64,000 bases of DNA from Shimia sp. SK013 (lineage in GTDB: Bacteria; Pseudomonadota; Alphaproteobacteria; Rhodobacterales; Rhodobacteraceae): positions 62,001-126,000 of the forward strand of contig NZ_LAJH01000028.1 of assembly GCF_001292625.1 (NCBI RefSeq), read 5' to 3'. The translations under genes and the position numbers were made by a program. Positions 36,661-46,425 of this stretch are shown one piece after another (position 1 is the first letter of the stretch; each line of letters starts with the position of its first letter). The notes beneath the pieces are model-generated. The model was not told the DNA's origin. It made no database searches and worked only from the letters and a program-made list of their open reading frames with translations.

Positions 36661-37002
36661 ATGGGCAAACGTGACGAGTTGATCGCCAAATACGCGGATG
36701 ATCTGAAAAACAAATGCGGAATGACACCGGATATGGACCTTTTGACAAAGGTGACCATCGGGTGTGGTCCGGCGATCTATAACGACGATGCCTCGACAGT
36801 GGCAGGTTCGCAGGACAGCGAACTTGAGACTGTCAAAACAAACTTTCTTATGAAAAAACTGGGTCTGGCCGACAGCCCTGCATTGATGGAAGCCATCAAT
36901 TCGGTGATCGAAACCTACGGCAAATCCGAACGCAACAAATACCGCGCTGTGGTGTATTACATGCTGACCAAGCATTTTGGTAAAGAGGCCGTATACGGCT
37001 GA
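36661..37002 (+). CDS. DUF2853 family protein
   Basis: Small conserved cytosolic protein of 113 residues with no known function. The sequence KRDELIAKYADDLKNKCG, MDLLTKVTIGCGP and KYRAVVYYMLTKHFGKE match what I recall of DUF2853. GGAG lies before the ATG at a suitable distance; an in-frame extension upstream of 107 codons runs antisense to the Gfo/Idh gene and is not believed. A strong bidirectional terminator follows. Confidence 0.85.
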   Translation: MGKRDELIAKYADDLKNKCGMTPDMDLLTKVTIGCGPAIYNDDASTVAGSQDSELETVKTNFLMKKLGLADSPALMEAINSVIETYGKSERNKYRAVVYYMLTKHFGKEAVYG

Positions 37003-37023
37003 TTTATTTGACAGTTTTATATG

Positions 37024-37056
37024 AAAACGCCCGAAGGATCATCCTTCGGGCGTTTT
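37024..37056. terminator. Bidirectional intrinsic terminator
   Basis: A 15-bp perfect inverted repeat (37024-37038 and 37042-37056) with a 3-base loop begins with AAAA and ends with TTTT, so it can end transcription from DUF2853 (plus) and DUF1761 (minus), which converge on it. Confidence 0.95.
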
Positions 37057-37075
37057 GCGTTGCGTGGGTGGTTTT

Positions 37076-37471
37076 CTAAAAAAGAGTCAGAACCGCACCC
37101 ATGATCGTGCAGCCGAGGGTGGCATATCCGCCGTCGATGATCATCAACGTGCGGCTGCGGCCTGCGAAACCGTAGTTGGTGACAACCCATGGCGCCGCAA
37201 GAAAGAGGCCAATGCCGAGGCCGCCAATGATGCCTTTGTCCAATGTTTCAATCGCCGACAACGCAAAGACGTGGCGCATCATGCCCGCGACGATCAACGC
37301 GCAAACAAAGGCGAGAATGTAAGGTGTCGGGTTTTTAGAGTTGGTCGGACGACCGTCGTCTCCGATTTCGACTCCTGCGGCTTGCATCCACGGTTTGGCC
37401 AGCGCCATGTACCAGATTGAGCCAAATACATAAGAGGCCAAAGCGGCCGCCAACACGGCTAGGTATTCCAT
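37076..37471 (-). CDS. DUF1761 family membrane protein
   Basis: Small integral membrane protein of 131 residues with four likely membrane segments (about 4-24, 50-68, 80-98 and 108-130) and the family-type FGSIWYMALAKPWMQAAG segment at 16-33. Its function is unknown. It ends near the bidirectional terminator and begins 44 bases from the stop of the EVE gene. Confidence 0.85.
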   Translation of the reverse strand: MEYLAVLAAALASYVFGSIWYMALAKPWMQAAGVEIGDDGRPTNSKNPTPYILAFVCALIVAGMMRHVFALSAIETLDKGIIGGLGIGLFLAAPWVVTNYGFAGRSRTLMIIDGGYATLGCTIMGAVLTLF

Positions 37472-37515
37472 AAGGTTCTCCCCGTTTTGTTTATGCGGGG
37501 AGTATGCCTAATATT

Positions 37516-37935
37516 TCAGCTATGAGAACCGCTCATCTCAAGGATGATTTGCCACTCGTCTTCGGACACGGGCTGCACCGATAGGCGGGAGTTTTTCACC
37601 AGCACCATATCGGCAAGCCGTGGGTCCGCCTTGATCACATCAAGTGTCACGGGGGATTTGACCGGCGCGATTGCTTTGATGTCGACGCATTCCCAGCGAT
37701 CGTCATCGGTGGTGCTGTCGGGGTGGGCCTCGGCGCAGACTTCGACGACACCGACGACGGCTCTCTCTTTTTGCGAATGATAGAAAAAGCCGCGGTCCCC
37801 CACGGCCATTTCGCGCATGAAGTTCCGCGCCTGATAGTTGCGCACGCCGTCCCATTCTTCGCCCACGTCCCCTTTGGCGACCTGTTGGTCCCAGCCCCAG
37901 GTCGAAGGTTCGGATTTGAACAGCCAGTAACGCAT
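37516..37935 (-). CDS. EVE domain-containing protein
   Basis: A 139-residue single-domain protein of the EVE/PUA-like fold, which binds modified bases in RNA or DNA in related proteins. It shows YWLFKSEPSTWGWDQ, WDGVRNYQARNFMREM and GFFYHSQKERAVVGV, the family's conserved order. The ATG at 37935 shares one base with the YciI stop (TGATG). Its in vivo target is not known. Confidence 0.92.
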   Translation of the reverse strand: MRYWLFKSEPSTWGWDQQVAKGDVGEEWDGVRNYQARNFMREMAVGDRGFFYHSQKERAVVGVVEVCAEAHPDSTTDDDRWECVDIKAIAPVKSPVTLDVIKADPRLADMVLVKNSRLSVQPVSEDEWQIILEMSGSHS

Positions 37936-38210
37936 CAGCCCAACACCTTGTTCCACGCCTTCAGTTCGACGTTTTCGAACAGGTCGGCGGCCTTATAAGG
38001 GTCATTGGCCGCCCAGGTTTCTGCCTCGGCCATGTCGGCGACGTTCAGAATGATCAGCGAGCCGCACATGTCACCCGCGTCGTCCAAAAAGGGACCGGCC
38101 ATCATGATCGTGTCGCCGGAGCCTTTGAGGTAGGCAACATGGGCGTCGCGGTTGGCTTTGCGGATTTCAAGCGCGCCGGGTTTGTCTTTGGCGATTAGGG
38201 CGATCAACAT
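37935..38210 (-). CDS. YciI-like protein
   Basis: A 91-residue ferredoxin-like alpha/beta-fold protein of the YciI family. It contains the conserved His in RDAHVAYLK and Asp in FLDDAGDMCGSLIIL, followed by WAANDPYKAADLFENVE. Some relatives are dehalogenases or isomerase-like enzymes, but the function here is unknown. It lies three bases after gpsA and is coupled to the EVE gene, so tsaD-gpsA-yciI-EVE form one operon. Confidence 0.9.
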   Translation of the reverse strand: MLIALIAKDKPGALEIRKANRDAHVAYLKGSGDTIMMAGPFLDDAGDMCGSLIILNVADMAEAETWAANDPYKAADLFENVELKAWNKVLG

Positions 38211-38213
38211 CGG

Positions 38214-39167
38214 TTATTCCTCTTTGGGTGGTCTTGCGAGCAGCATTTCCATGGCGTCGCGGATTTGCAAGCCCCCTTGAAGGATCGCAACGACTGCGGC
38301 GGTGATGGGCATATCGATTTGCATTGTCTTGGCACGGGCAAGCGCGGCGGTCGCTGTTGCGGCGCCTTCGACTGTGACGGTGGGGTCAAAGATTTCGCCA
38401 CGACCCAGCGACAGGCCAAAGCGGAAATTGCGTGATTGTTCGGACGAGCACGTCAGAGTGAGGTCACCAAAACCGGACAGGCCCGCCAAAGTGTCGGGCT
38501 GTGCCCCAAGAGCGCGGGCCATACGCTGCATTTCGGCATAGCCGCGTGTCATGAGAGCCGCGCGGGCGCTGTCGCCAAGACCGGCACCAATGGCAATGCC
38601 GCATGCAATGGCGATGACGTTTTTGAGGGCACCGCCAAGCTCTGCACCGACAGTGTCGGTGGTGCGATAGATGCGGATATTCGGTGACTTCAGTCTCTGT
38701 TGCAGGGCTTTTCCAACGGTTTCGTCGGGACTTGCCAGCGTGAGTGCAGTCGGCAAACCGCGTGCGATGTCGGCAGCAAAGCTGGGACCGGTGAGGATCG
38801 CAGGTGTTGCATCAGGCAGCACGTCGCGGATCAGGGCAACCGGGCCAAGTTGGGTGCCAAGTTCGACGCCCTTGCAGCAGGCAACAAGCGTGCGGCCGGA
38901 GAGTTCCGGGTGGGTTTCCAGCAGGCCACGCAGTTTTTGCATCGGAACCGCGAGAAGGACCACATCGTTGAGCGCGGAGGAGAATTGGGCAGTAACAGAG
39001 ACTGTTTCTGGCAGCGCCACATCGGGAAGGCGCGGGTTGGTTCGGGTGTTTTGCATGCTCTTGGCTGCGTCAGGGTGGCGCGCCCAAAGCGTCACGGGTG
39101 TGCCATTTCGGGCGATAGCAATGGCCAAGGCTGTGCCAAACGCACCGGCGCCGAGAACGGAGATCAT
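38214..39167 (-). CDS. gpsA: Glycerol-3-phosphate dehydrogenase [NAD(P)+]
   Basis: Reduces dihydroxyacetone phosphate to sn-glycerol-3-phosphate for phospholipid synthesis. The 317-residue product has the Rossmann loop [10 protein letters not shown] (6-15), [17 protein letters not shown], and the catalytic Lys in [12 protein letters not shown]. It overlaps tsaD by four bases (ATGA). The tsaD-gpsA linkage is common in Rhodobacteraceae. Confidence 0.96.
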   Translation of the reverse strand: MISVLGAGAFGTALAIAIARNGTPVTLWARHPDAAKSMQNTRTNPRLPDVALPETVSVTAQFSSALNDVVLLAVPMQKLRGLLETHPELSGRTLVACCKGVELGTQLGPVALIRDVLPDATPAILTGPSFAADIARGLPTALTLASPDETVGKALQQRLKSPNIRIYRTTDTVGAELGGALKNVIAIACGIAIGAGLGDSARAALMTRGYAEMQRMARALGAQPDTLAGLSGFGDLTLTCSSEQSRNFRFGLSLGRGEIFDPTVTVEGAATATAALARAKTMQIDMPITAAVVAILQGGLQIRDAMEMLLARPPKEE

Positions 39168-40261
39168 GCTTTGGCTCCCTTTTTGCCGCTGCCCAACAGT
39201 GCGGGAGCGGTTTGATCAAGTGGCCAGCGCGGCCGGGCTGACAGGCTCATGTCATCGCGCGCGCCTGCCTTGAAGCGTTCCAGTCCCGCATAAGCAATCA
39301 TCGCGGCGTTGTCGGTGCAAAGTGCCAAAGGGGGCGCGGTGAATGTTGCGCCACTTTCGGCACAAACAGTCTCTAACTCGGCGCGAATGGCGGTGTTTGC
39401 TGCCACACCGCCGGCCACGGCAAGCAAAGGCTCGGAGGGCCTTTCCGCCATATAGAGCGCCAGCGCGCGGCGGGTTTTTTCGGCTAACACATCAACAACG
39501 GCGGCTTGAAAGCTGGCGCAGAGGTCGGCGCGATCCTGAACCGTGAGGCCGCCTTTTTCCGTGATGATTGCGTCTCGGGCGCGCAGCAGAGCGGTCTTTA
39601 GGCCAGAGAAAGACATATCGCAGCCGGGACGATCCAGAAGGGGGCGTGGGAGGCGGAAAGCCTTGGGGTTGCCGTTGAGCGCCTCGGCCTGAACCGATGG
39701 GCCGCCGGGTTGTGGCAGACCAAGCAGGCGCGCGGTTTTGTCAAAGGCTTCGCCCGGAGCGTCGTCGATGGTGCCGCCGAGGCGGGTGAACTTTTCCGGT
39801 CCATGGGCGATCAGGAACTGACAATGGCCGCCGGACACCAGAAGCATCAAGTAGGGGTAGGCCACCTGATCGGTGAGGCGGGGGGTCAAGGCGTGGCCGG
39901 CAAGGTGGTTTACGCCCACAAGCGGGATGTCGAGGCCAGCAGAAAGGCCTTTGGCGCACATCACTGCAGACAAGACTCCGCCAATTAGACCCGGGCCCGA
40001 GGTGACGGCAATTGCGTCTACTTCGGCGAGCGTTACATTTGCGGCGGCGAGCGCCTCTTCGACGCTGTGGTCAAGTTTTTCGGCGTGGGCGCGTGCGGCG
40101 ATTTCGGGCACGACACCGCCAAAAGATGCGTGCAGATCGGTCTGGCCGTGCACGATGGAGGCAAGGATTTCAGGCGCCTGATCGCCGGATTGGCGCAGGA
40201 TTGCTGCCGCGGTGTCATCGCAGCTGCTTTCCAGTCCGAGGATGGTGAGAGGCTTTGTCAT
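39164..40261 (-). CDS. tsaD: tRNA N6-adenosine threonylcarbamoyltransferase TsaD
   Basis: Transfers the threonylcarbamoyl group to A37 of tRNA with TsaB and TsaE. The 365-residue ASKHA-fold product has [19 protein letters not shown], the metal-binding [17 protein letters not shown] and, near the end, [12 protein letters not shown] with the metal Asp. The ATG at 40261 begins the homology; an upstream ORF extension of 106 codons reads through the divergent promoter region and hemD and is rejected. Confidence 0.96.
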   Translation of the reverse strand: MTKPLTILGLESSCDDTAAAILRQSGDQAPEILASIVHGQTDLHASFGGVVPEIAARAHAEKLDHSVEEALAAANVTLAEVDAIAVTSGPGLIGGVLSAVMCAKGLSAGLDIPLVGVNHLAGHALTPRLTDQVAYPYLMLLVSGGHCQFLIAHGPEKFTRLGGTIDDAPGEAFDKTARLLGLPQPGGPSVQAEALNGNPKAFRLPRPLLDRPGCDMSFSGLKTALLRARDAIITEKGGLTVQDRADLCASFQAAVVDVLAEKTRRALALYMAERPSEPLLAVAGGVAANTAIRAELETVCAESGATFTAPPLALCTDNAAMIAYAGLERFKAGARDDMSLSARPRWPLDQTAPALLGSGKKGAKA

Positions 40262-40337
40262 GTGTCCTTGCCGTTGCGCCTGTGCCTTGTGGCAGGTAAC
40301 ACCGGAAGGCGGCTCAAACAATCCCGGCGCTTTTTTC

Positions 40338-41072
40338 ATGAGTGATTTGTCCCCATCCATCCTGATCACGCGGCCACAGGCTGCGGCGGAGCGGTTTGAG
40401 GAGGCGTTGCGCGCGGCAGGGATTGCAGCGCCTGTGACGGCCTCGCCTTTGATCAAGATTGTGCCAACTGGTGACACCCCATCGTTGGACGCAGTGTCAG
40501 GGGTTATTTTCACCTCGGTGAACGGTGTTGAGGCAATGGCGGACGGCGACTTGCCTGCGTGGTGTGTGGGCACGGCCACCGCAGAGGCCGCACGTGCGCG
40601 TGGATGGCAGGCGCGGTCAGCCGGTGGCGATGCGGAGGCGCTGTGTGAGCGGGTTCTGGCCGACGCAAAGCGCGAGGCTATTCAGGGGTCGCTGATGCAC
40701 CTGAGAGGCCGGTTTGCCCGAGGCGAGGTGGCGACGCGATTGAGTGCCGCGGGGGTGCCAACCGGCGAAGCAATTGTCTATGATCAGAAATTATGCGGCC
40801 TGTCCGAGGGCGCAAAAGCACTGTTGATGCGGGAAAACCCCGTGATTGTTCCCCTTTTCTCGCCCCGCTCGGCGGCGCAATTTGCAGCAGAGGTGGCGAA
40901 GATCGAAGTATCGGCGCCAATGTATGTGGTCGCGATGAGCGCGGCGGTGGCGGCCGAAACGCGGGATTTGAATGCGTTTGTGCTGAAATTAGTGGCACAT
41001 CCGAGTGCGGCAGAGATGATTGACGCCGTGTTGGGACTGTTGGACGCATCAGATAATGTTGAGGACCGCTGA
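40338..41072 (+). CDS. hemD: Uroporphyrinogen-III synthase
   Basis: Cyclises hydroxymethylbilane to uroporphyrinogen III in heme, siroheme and cobalamin synthesis. The 244-residue product is divergent in sequence, as is usual, but shows [29 protein letters not shown], the hinge region GEAIVYDQ and [10 protein letters not shown]. It opens a rightward set hemD - mitofilin-like - hemY-like, a known alphaproteobacterial arrangement. hemC, often next to hemD, is not here. It is divergent from tsaD over 76 bases. Confidence 0.88.
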   Translation: MSDLSPSILITRPQAAAERFEEALRAAGIAAPVTASPLIKIVPTGDTPSLDAVSGVIFTSVNGVEAMADGDLPAWCVGTATAEAARARGWQARSAGGDAEALCERVLADAKREAIQGSLMHLRGRFARGEVATRLSAAGVPTGEAIVYDQKLCGLSEGAKALLMRENPVIVPLFSPRSAAQFAAEVAKIEVSAPMYVVAMSAAVAAETRDLNAFVLKLVAHPSAAEMIDAVLGLLDASDNVEDR

Positions 41073-41129
41073 TGGCTGACCTAGATTGGTGCTGCGACTG
41101 CGAAATAACCGGATTCGAAAGGACTTCAG

Positions 41130-42398
41130 GTGGGCAATTCTGACAAGACCGACAAACCGGAAGACGATCAAGTCAAGGCGGACGACGCCAATGCTGACGA
41201 GATCGAGGATGCGGAGATTGTTGACGAGACAGAAGATGAGATGGTTGTCGCGGAAGACGAGGCGCCGATTGATCTGAACGAACCCGACGCGGCTGAGGCA
41301 TACGATGATGCGGAAATGTACGTCGCTGAAGAGGACTTTGCGGAGGATTATGAAGCCTATGACGTCGAAGATGCGAGCGGTGACGAGGCTTTCGTAGAGC
41401 CAATGGCAACCGCAACTCCGGAGAAGCGCGGCGGGTTCTTTCCGATGGTGCTTGGTGGCGCGGTTGCGGCGGCAATCGGATTTGGCGGCGCGGTCTTTTT
41501 TGGCGATCAGCTTGGTATTGGGGCCAAGACGGATGACGCCATCGCCAAGGTGACGGCCGATCTGGTGGCGCAGAAAGATGCGTTGGCGGCGGTGCACGAC
41601 AAACTTGGCACGGCGACGGACACTGCTGCGGGGGCGGCGCAAGGCGCGTCCGATGCTGTGGCAGCGACCACAAGTTTGCGGGCTGATATGGATGGCTATG
41701 CGTCCGAGCTGAAAACGCTGTCTGACGCGGTGGCGGGGTTTGAAGCGCGCTTGAATGACATTGAGAAACGTCCCCTGAACGAAGGTTTGGGCGCGGCGGC
41801 GATTGCGGCATACGAGCGTGAGGTGAACGAGCTAAAAGATTTGGTCGCGGCCCAAAAGGCAGATGCGGCAGAGTTGAAAGACAAGGCGGATTTGTCTGCC
41901 AAGGCCGCGTTGGCGCGGTCGGCTGCGACACGGATCGTGGTTGCCCTCGACAGCGGTGCGGCTTTCAGCGGTGCTTTGGTGGATTATCGGTCTGCCACGG
42001 GCGCCGAGGTGGACGCAGCGCTGGCAGATCATGCGGAGACCGGTGTCGTCACGCTTGCAGCACTGCTGGAAAGCTATCCTGAGGCAGCGCGGGCGGCATT
42101 GGCTAAGGCGCGGGCAGATAAAGTGGATGAAGCGCAGGGCAGCAAGCTCGGTAATTTCCTGAAAAACCAGTTGGGAGCGCGGTCGGTTGAGGCCCGGGAG
42201 GGCAGCGATACCGATGCCGTCCTAAGTCGTGCGGAAGCGGCGCTGCGAGATGGCAATCTGGCAGACGCGCTGACCGAGCTGGATGGTTTGGCTGAAGGTC
42301 CGAAGGCGGCGCTGGCAGAATGGCGCGGCCAAGCCGAAACCCGATTGAAGGCGACACTTGCCGCTGAAGCGATGGCGCAGAGCCTGAACACAAATTGA
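41130..42398 (+). CDS. Mitofilin/Mic60-like inner-membrane protein
   Basis: Alphaproteobacterial relative of mitochondrial Mic60, which shapes inner-membrane folds and contacts. The 422-residue product has a very acidic N-terminal region (1-95), one membrane segment (about 103-122), a long Ala-rich coiled coil (about 130-270) and a C-terminal mitofilin-like domain (about 300-415). It starts with GTG, with AAGGA six bases upstream. Its position between hemD and hemY-like genes is the conserved setting of the family. Function in this organism is inferred. Confidence 0.82.
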   Translation: MGNSDKTDKPEDDQVKADDANADEIEDAEIVDETEDEMVVAEDEAPIDLNEPDAAEAYDDAEMYVAEEDFAEDYEAYDVEDASGDEAFVEPMATATPEKRGGFFPMVLGGAVAAAIGFGGAVFFGDQLGIGAKTDDAIAKVTADLVAQKDALAAVHDKLGTATDTAAGAAQGASDAVAATTSLRADMDGYASELKTLSDAVAGFEARLNDIEKRPLNEGLGAAAIAAYEREVNELKDLVAAQKADAAELKDKADLSAKAALARSAATRIVVALDSGAAFSGALVDYRSATGAEVDAALADHAETGVVTLAALLESYPEAARAALAKARADKVDEAQGSKLGNFLKNQLGARSVEAREGSDTDAVLSRAEAALRDGNLADALTELDGLAEGPKAALAEWRGQAETRLKATLAAEAMAQSLNTN

Positions 42399-42408
42399 AA
42401 GTCTGAAC

Positions 42409-43911
42409 ATGCTGTGGTCTTTGATTAAGATACTTGTTTTTGTTGCCATTATCGGTGCCGTGACCTTTGGCGCAATCTACCTGCTGGAAAGCGAAGGCGG
42501 TTCATTTGTTACTTTCCCCGACATAAATGGTGTCGAATACTCACTTGGCCCGTTTCAAACCGCGCTTGCGCTGATTGCATTGGTGGCCGCGACCTGGCTG
42601 GCGATTAGGCTGTTTGGGCTTTTGATTGCGACGCTGAAGGTTCTTGGCGGGGATGAGACTGCAATTGGCCGCTGGTGGAACCGCAACCGCGAAAGGAAAG
42701 GCCATCAGGCGTTGGCGGAGAGCATGTTGGCACTGGCCAGCGGCGAAGGTCGTATTGCGTTGGAAAAAGCGCGGCAGGCGGAAAAGAAACTGCACAAGCC
42801 AGAGCTGACCAATCTGATCGTGGCGCAAGCTGCCGAGATGAGCGGCGATACTAAGAAGGCTGAGGACGTCTACAAAACACTTCTGAAAGACGAGCGCACG
42901 CGGTTTGTGGGTGTTCGTGGCCTGATGAAGCAGAAGCTGGACGAAGGCAAAACCGATGTGGCGCTGAAGCTGGCGGAAACGGCATTTGCCCTCAAGCCGC
43001 GCCATGAGGAGGTGCAAGACACCTTGCTGCGCCTGCAGACGGAGAGCGAAGACTGGAGCGGCGCCCGTGGCACGCTGAACGCAAAGCTCAAACATGGCAC
43101 GATGCCACGAGACGTACATCGCCGTCGCGACGCTGTTTTGGCGCTGGGCGAGGCCAAGGGCATTGTGGATGACGCCAACTCGATCGAAGCGCGCGAGCGG
43201 GCGATTGAAGCCAACCGCTTGTCGCCGGATCTGGTGCCCGCTGCGGTGCTGGCGGCCAAAGGCTATATCGATCAAGGGCGACCGCGGAATGCGACGCGCC
43301 TGCTGCGCAAAACATGGGACGTGAGCCCGCATCCTGATCTGGCAGCGGCCTATGCGGCCATCGAGCCTGACGAAACGCCTCATGCACGGATCAAACGGTT
43401 TAAAACGCTCACCAAGGCGACGCCGGATCATCCCGAGACGCGCATGTTGAACGCCGAGTTGAAGATTGCAGCCGAGGATTTCCCCGGTGCCCGTCGTGCG
43501 CTGGGTGATCTGTATGAGGCTGAGCCGACGCAGCGGGCGTTGACCATCATGGCGGCCATTGAACGTGGTGAGGGTGGCAGTGACGCTGTGGTCAAAGGCT
43601 ATTTGGCGAAGGCACTGACCGCGCCGCGCGGACCTCAGTGGATTTGTGACACCTGCCACAACATTCACGCGGAATGGGCGCCGACCTGTACCAATTGCGG
43701 AAGCTTTGACACGTTGAGCTGGAAGGCCCCGCCGGAGACCGAAAGCTTGTCGGCCGCGGGCATCGAAATGTTGCCGCTGATTGTGGGTGCTTTGGAAGAC
43801 CGCGCGGACCCAGAGGACGCCGTTGAGATCGATGGGGAGGACGTGACTGAAGCGGACACCGTAGAGGCCGAGGCAGAAGCGGTTGTTACGGACGCTAAGA
43901 CAACCATCTGA
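42409..43911 (+). CDS. hemY: HemY-like TPR membrane protein with C-terminal zinc ribbon
   Basis: Heme-biosynthesis-associated protein of the HemY N-terminal family, unrelated in fold to the HemY protoporphyrinogen oxidase of Gram-positives. The 500-residue product has two membrane segments (about 5-27 and 44-66) and a TPR-like helical region (about 100-390). A rubredoxin-like four-cysteine ribbon follows (Cys413, 416, 427, 430; WICDTCHN and CTNCGSF), then an acidic tail. It begins 10 bases after the mitofilin-like stop. Its biochemical role is unsettled. Confidence 0.88.
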   Translation: MLWSLIKILVFVAIIGAVTFGAIYLLESEGGSFVTFPDINGVEYSLGPFQTALALIALVAATWLAIRLFGLLIATLKVLGGDETAIGRWWNRNRERKGHQALAESMLALASGEGRIALEKARQAEKKLHKPELTNLIVAQAAEMSGDTKKAEDVYKTLLKDERTRFVGVRGLMKQKLDEGKTDVALKLAETAFALKPRHEEVQDTLLRLQTESEDWSGARGTLNAKLKHGTMPRDVHRRRDAVLALGEAKGIVDDANSIEARERAIEANRLSPDLVPAAVLAAKGYIDQGRPRNATRLLRKTWDVSPHPDLAAAYAAIEPDETPHARIKRFKTLTKATPDHPETRMLNAELKIAAEDFPGARRALGDLYEAEPTQRALTIMAAIERGEGGSDAVVKGYLAKALTAPRGPQWICDTCHNIHAEWAPTCTNCGSFDTLSWKAPPETESLSAAGIEMLPLIVGALEDRADPEDAVEIDGEDVTEADTVEAEAEAVVTDAKTTI

Positions 43912-43943
43912 GCGCGTCGCTAATCTTGAAATGAAACGAAATG

Positions 43944-43967
43944 GGGCAGGCGATGGACCTGCCCTTT
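43944..43967 (+). terminator. Hairpin after hemY
   Basis: GGGCAGG (43944-43950) and CCTGCCC (43958-43964) form a 7-bp stem with a 7-base loop and only three T residues after it. It sits between the convergent hemY-like and hybrid-kinase genes and may act weakly in either direction. Confidence 0.45.
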
Positions 43968-43989
43968 GGGGTCCGGGCACCAAGCACGG

Positions 43990-46425
43990 TTACCGCAGCT
44001 CCTCCACGATCTGTCTGAGCTCGGCGAGCTTCACCGGCTTGGGCATATGCTCATCCATTCCCGCATCAAGGCAGGCCTGACGATCCTCGGGCGAGGAATG
44101 GGCGGTTAAACCAATAATGCGCGTCCGCGTTTGGCTGGTTGCCTCTTCGTGGAGGCGGATCGAGCGGGCGGCTTCGAGGCCGTTCATCAACGGCATGCTG
44201 ACATCCATCAAGATCAGAACAGGCTCTAGAGTTTTTGCCTGAGTGACGGCTTCGACCCCGTTTTCAGCTGAGGCGAATGGCACGCCCTGACGCTCAAGGA
44301 AGATTTCGATCAGCTTTCGGTTTGTGCGATTGTCGTCCACGATCAGAACGGGCTTCATGTTTGTTTGAGTACGTGAGGCCGTTGTGGGCGCGTTTTGCGC
44401 CGGTTTCACCCTTGGCGTCGGGGAAATGGCGATCAATTCTGCGGTTTCATTTTCGGTCAATGCCCGCTTTATGTTGGCGGAGATCAACGGTTTTTGAAGC
44501 TCGGCATCGGGCCAAACATTGCCTTCATGGCTGTGTGTGAAGGACTCCTTCATGTCGTTGATGAAGATCACCCGCGGCTGCGCAACACCTTTTAAGGCGC
44601 GGCAGGCTTGCAGGAAGGTGTCCGCATTCATATCGGACAGTTTGGTTTCGACCAACACTGCGTCAAAAGGGTTTTTTGATCGGGTTGCTTCGCGGAGAGC
44701 TTTCAATGCGGCACCGCCGTTTTCAGCGCTTTCGCTGATTGCACCCCAATTGTTGAGCTTTTCGTTGGTAACGAAAAGCGCCACGGGTTCGTTTTGAACC
44801 ACCAATGTCCGCATGCCTTTGAGGTCAATTTTTTCGGACGCCGGCTGGTCTGCCATTTCAGGCTCAAGGATCGGAATGGCAAAACTGAAGGTGGACCCTT
44901 CACCTTTGCAGGACGTCGCCCAGATCCGGCCTCCCATCAATTCGGTGAAGCCCTTTGCGATGGCCAGACCAAGGCCCGTGCCTTGATGCTTTCGACTATA
45001 GCTGCCGTCGACCTGAGTGAACTGTTCAAAGACGGTCTCGAGTTTGTCGGGCGGGATGCCTACACCTGTGTCGCAGACGCTGATTTCCATCATCGGAGTG
45101 CCGTCTTCATCATCAGTGCGGCGGGCATAGATCATTACATAGCCATCATCGGTGAACTTAAGCGCATTGCCTGCCAGGTTGATGATGACCTGCTTAAGTC
45201 GCGCGCTATCGCCAAGGATGAATTCCGGCAATTTAGGGTCAATGCGGGTGATAAGATCCACACCTGCATCGGAGGCTTGAAACGCCAAAACCCGCGCTGT
45301 TTTTTCGATGATTTCTTCGAGATTGCAGGGTTCGGTGCGCACTGTCATGTGGCCGCCGTCCATCTTGGAGAAATCCAAAATGTCATTGATGACGTTCAGC
45401 AATGATGAACCAGAAGAACGCATTGAATCCAACAGACCCTGTTGCGCGGCAGAAAGGTTGGTGTCGGACAGCAACTCCGCCATGCCGAGAACACCGTTCA
45501 TTGGCGTGCGAATTTCATGGCTCATGCGGGCTAGGAACTGTGATTTTGCGGTTTCTGCATGTTGTGCAGTTTCCACAGCGGCCTGAAGCTGCAGGTTTTT
45601 CTCTTGCAACTCGTCGCTGTACACTTTGAGTTGCTCTTTGGTTTCTTCGAGGTTTTGCACCCGGTGCGCAAGTCGATCCATCATCATGTTGAACGACGAG
45701 GCGAGGCTTTCGGTCTCGTCGTTTGTGTGAATGAAAATGCGGTGATCCAGATGCCCTGCTGCTGCTTTCTCGGTGGCCTGTGTCAACTTGGCCAAAGGCT
45801 TGGTCAGTCGGCGTGACAGGAAGAAGCTCATCAACAGGCTCGCGAGGATGAAAAGGCTGGCACGCAGGATAGTCTTTTTGCGTTGAGTGCCGGTTTCGCG
45901 GTGGAGAATGCCGCTATCAAAATCCACGCGAATCGTGCCGAAATTGAAATTTCCGTAGATCACGGGAATCGCGACTCTTATTTCTTCTGGCCCCTCAACA
46001 GACACCACTTCGGAAGTAGATTGCGCTTCATTCACAAGCGGATCATCCACTTCTCCGAGAAAAAGTGTGTGCTGATTTTTAGCGCCGGATACAAGCAAAC
46101 GGTTGTTTTCATCTACAAAGGACAAGGACAGGATTTCTGGTTGCGCTTCCAGCTCCTCATAGATCACGTCCAGCTCCGAGGGATGACCTTCAAACAGAAA
46201 CGGAAGCGAGACTTCGACGACCATATGCGCCAGCGACCTGGCCCGCTGTTCGAAGCGCGCCTCGATGAGGGTCTGCTGAGTGGTCGCATTGGAGTAGAAC
46301 AGAAACGCGACGCAAGTGACCAACAGCGCGCCAAAGTAAAAGAGCGTGCGCCGTTCTAACCCGTAGGTGACCTTGCGCCAAAGTGTCGGCGTGTCAAAGG
46401 AAGTCGAGATGGTCACTGGTGTCAC
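43990..46425 (-). CDS. Hybrid sensor histidine kinase/response regulator
   Basis: Membrane sensor of 811 residues. Membrane segments lie at about 27-46 and 186-204, flanking a periplasmic domain of about 140 residues. A HAMP domain (205-257) and coiled coil (258-296) lead to HisKA with phospho-acceptor His303 in FLARMSHEIRTPMNG, an ATPase domain (about 400-530; GTGLGLAIAKGF), a degenerate receiver (about 545-665), and a true receiver (690-811; VDDN, Asp741 in ILMDVSMPLMNG, KPVK). In the first receiver the phospho-acceptor position is Glu (VLVETKLSDMN). It starts with GTG, overlapping the binding-protein gene by four bases. Confidence 0.93.
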   Translation of the reverse strand: MTPVTISTSFDTPTLWRKVTYGLERRTLFYFGALLVTCVAFLFYSNATTQQTLIEARFEQRARSLAHMVVEVSLPFLFEGHPSELDVIYEELEAQPEILSLSFVDENNRLLVSGAKNQHTLFLGEVDDPLVNEAQSTSEVVSVEGPEEIRVAIPVIYGNFNFGTIRVDFDSGILHRETGTQRKKTILRASLFILASLLMSFFLSRRLTKPLAKLTQATEKAAAGHLDHRIFIHTNDETESLASSFNMMMDRLAHRVQNLEETKEQLKVYSDELQEKNLQLQAAVETAQHAETAKSQFLARMSHEIRTPMNGVLGMAELLSDTNLSAAQQGLLDSMRSSGSSLLNVINDILDFSKMDGGHMTVRTEPCNLEEIIEKTARVLAFQASDAGVDLITRIDPKLPEFILGDSARLKQVIINLAGNALKFTDDGYVMIYARRTDDEDGTPMMEISVCDTGVGIPPDKLETVFEQFTQVDGSYSRKHQGTGLGLAIAKGFTELMGGRIWATSCKGEGSTFSFAIPILEPEMADQPASEKIDLKGMRTLVVQNEPVALFVTNEKLNNWGAISESAENGGAALKALREATRSKNPFDAVLVETKLSDMNADTFLQACRALKGVAQPRVIFINDMKESFTHSHEGNVWPDAELQKPLISANIKRALTENETAELIAISPTPRVKPAQNAPTTASRTQTNMKPVLIVDDNRTNRKLIEIFLERQGVPFASAENGVEAVTQAKTLEPVLILMDVSMPLMNGLEAARSIRLHEEATSQTRTRIIGLTAHSSPEDRQACLDAGMDEHMPKPVKLAELRQIVEELR

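Noticed and set aside
42541-43983. Long open frame (480 codons) opposite the hemY-like gene
   Set aside because: Antisense shadow; composition is Arg/Gln/His-rich without any family motif.
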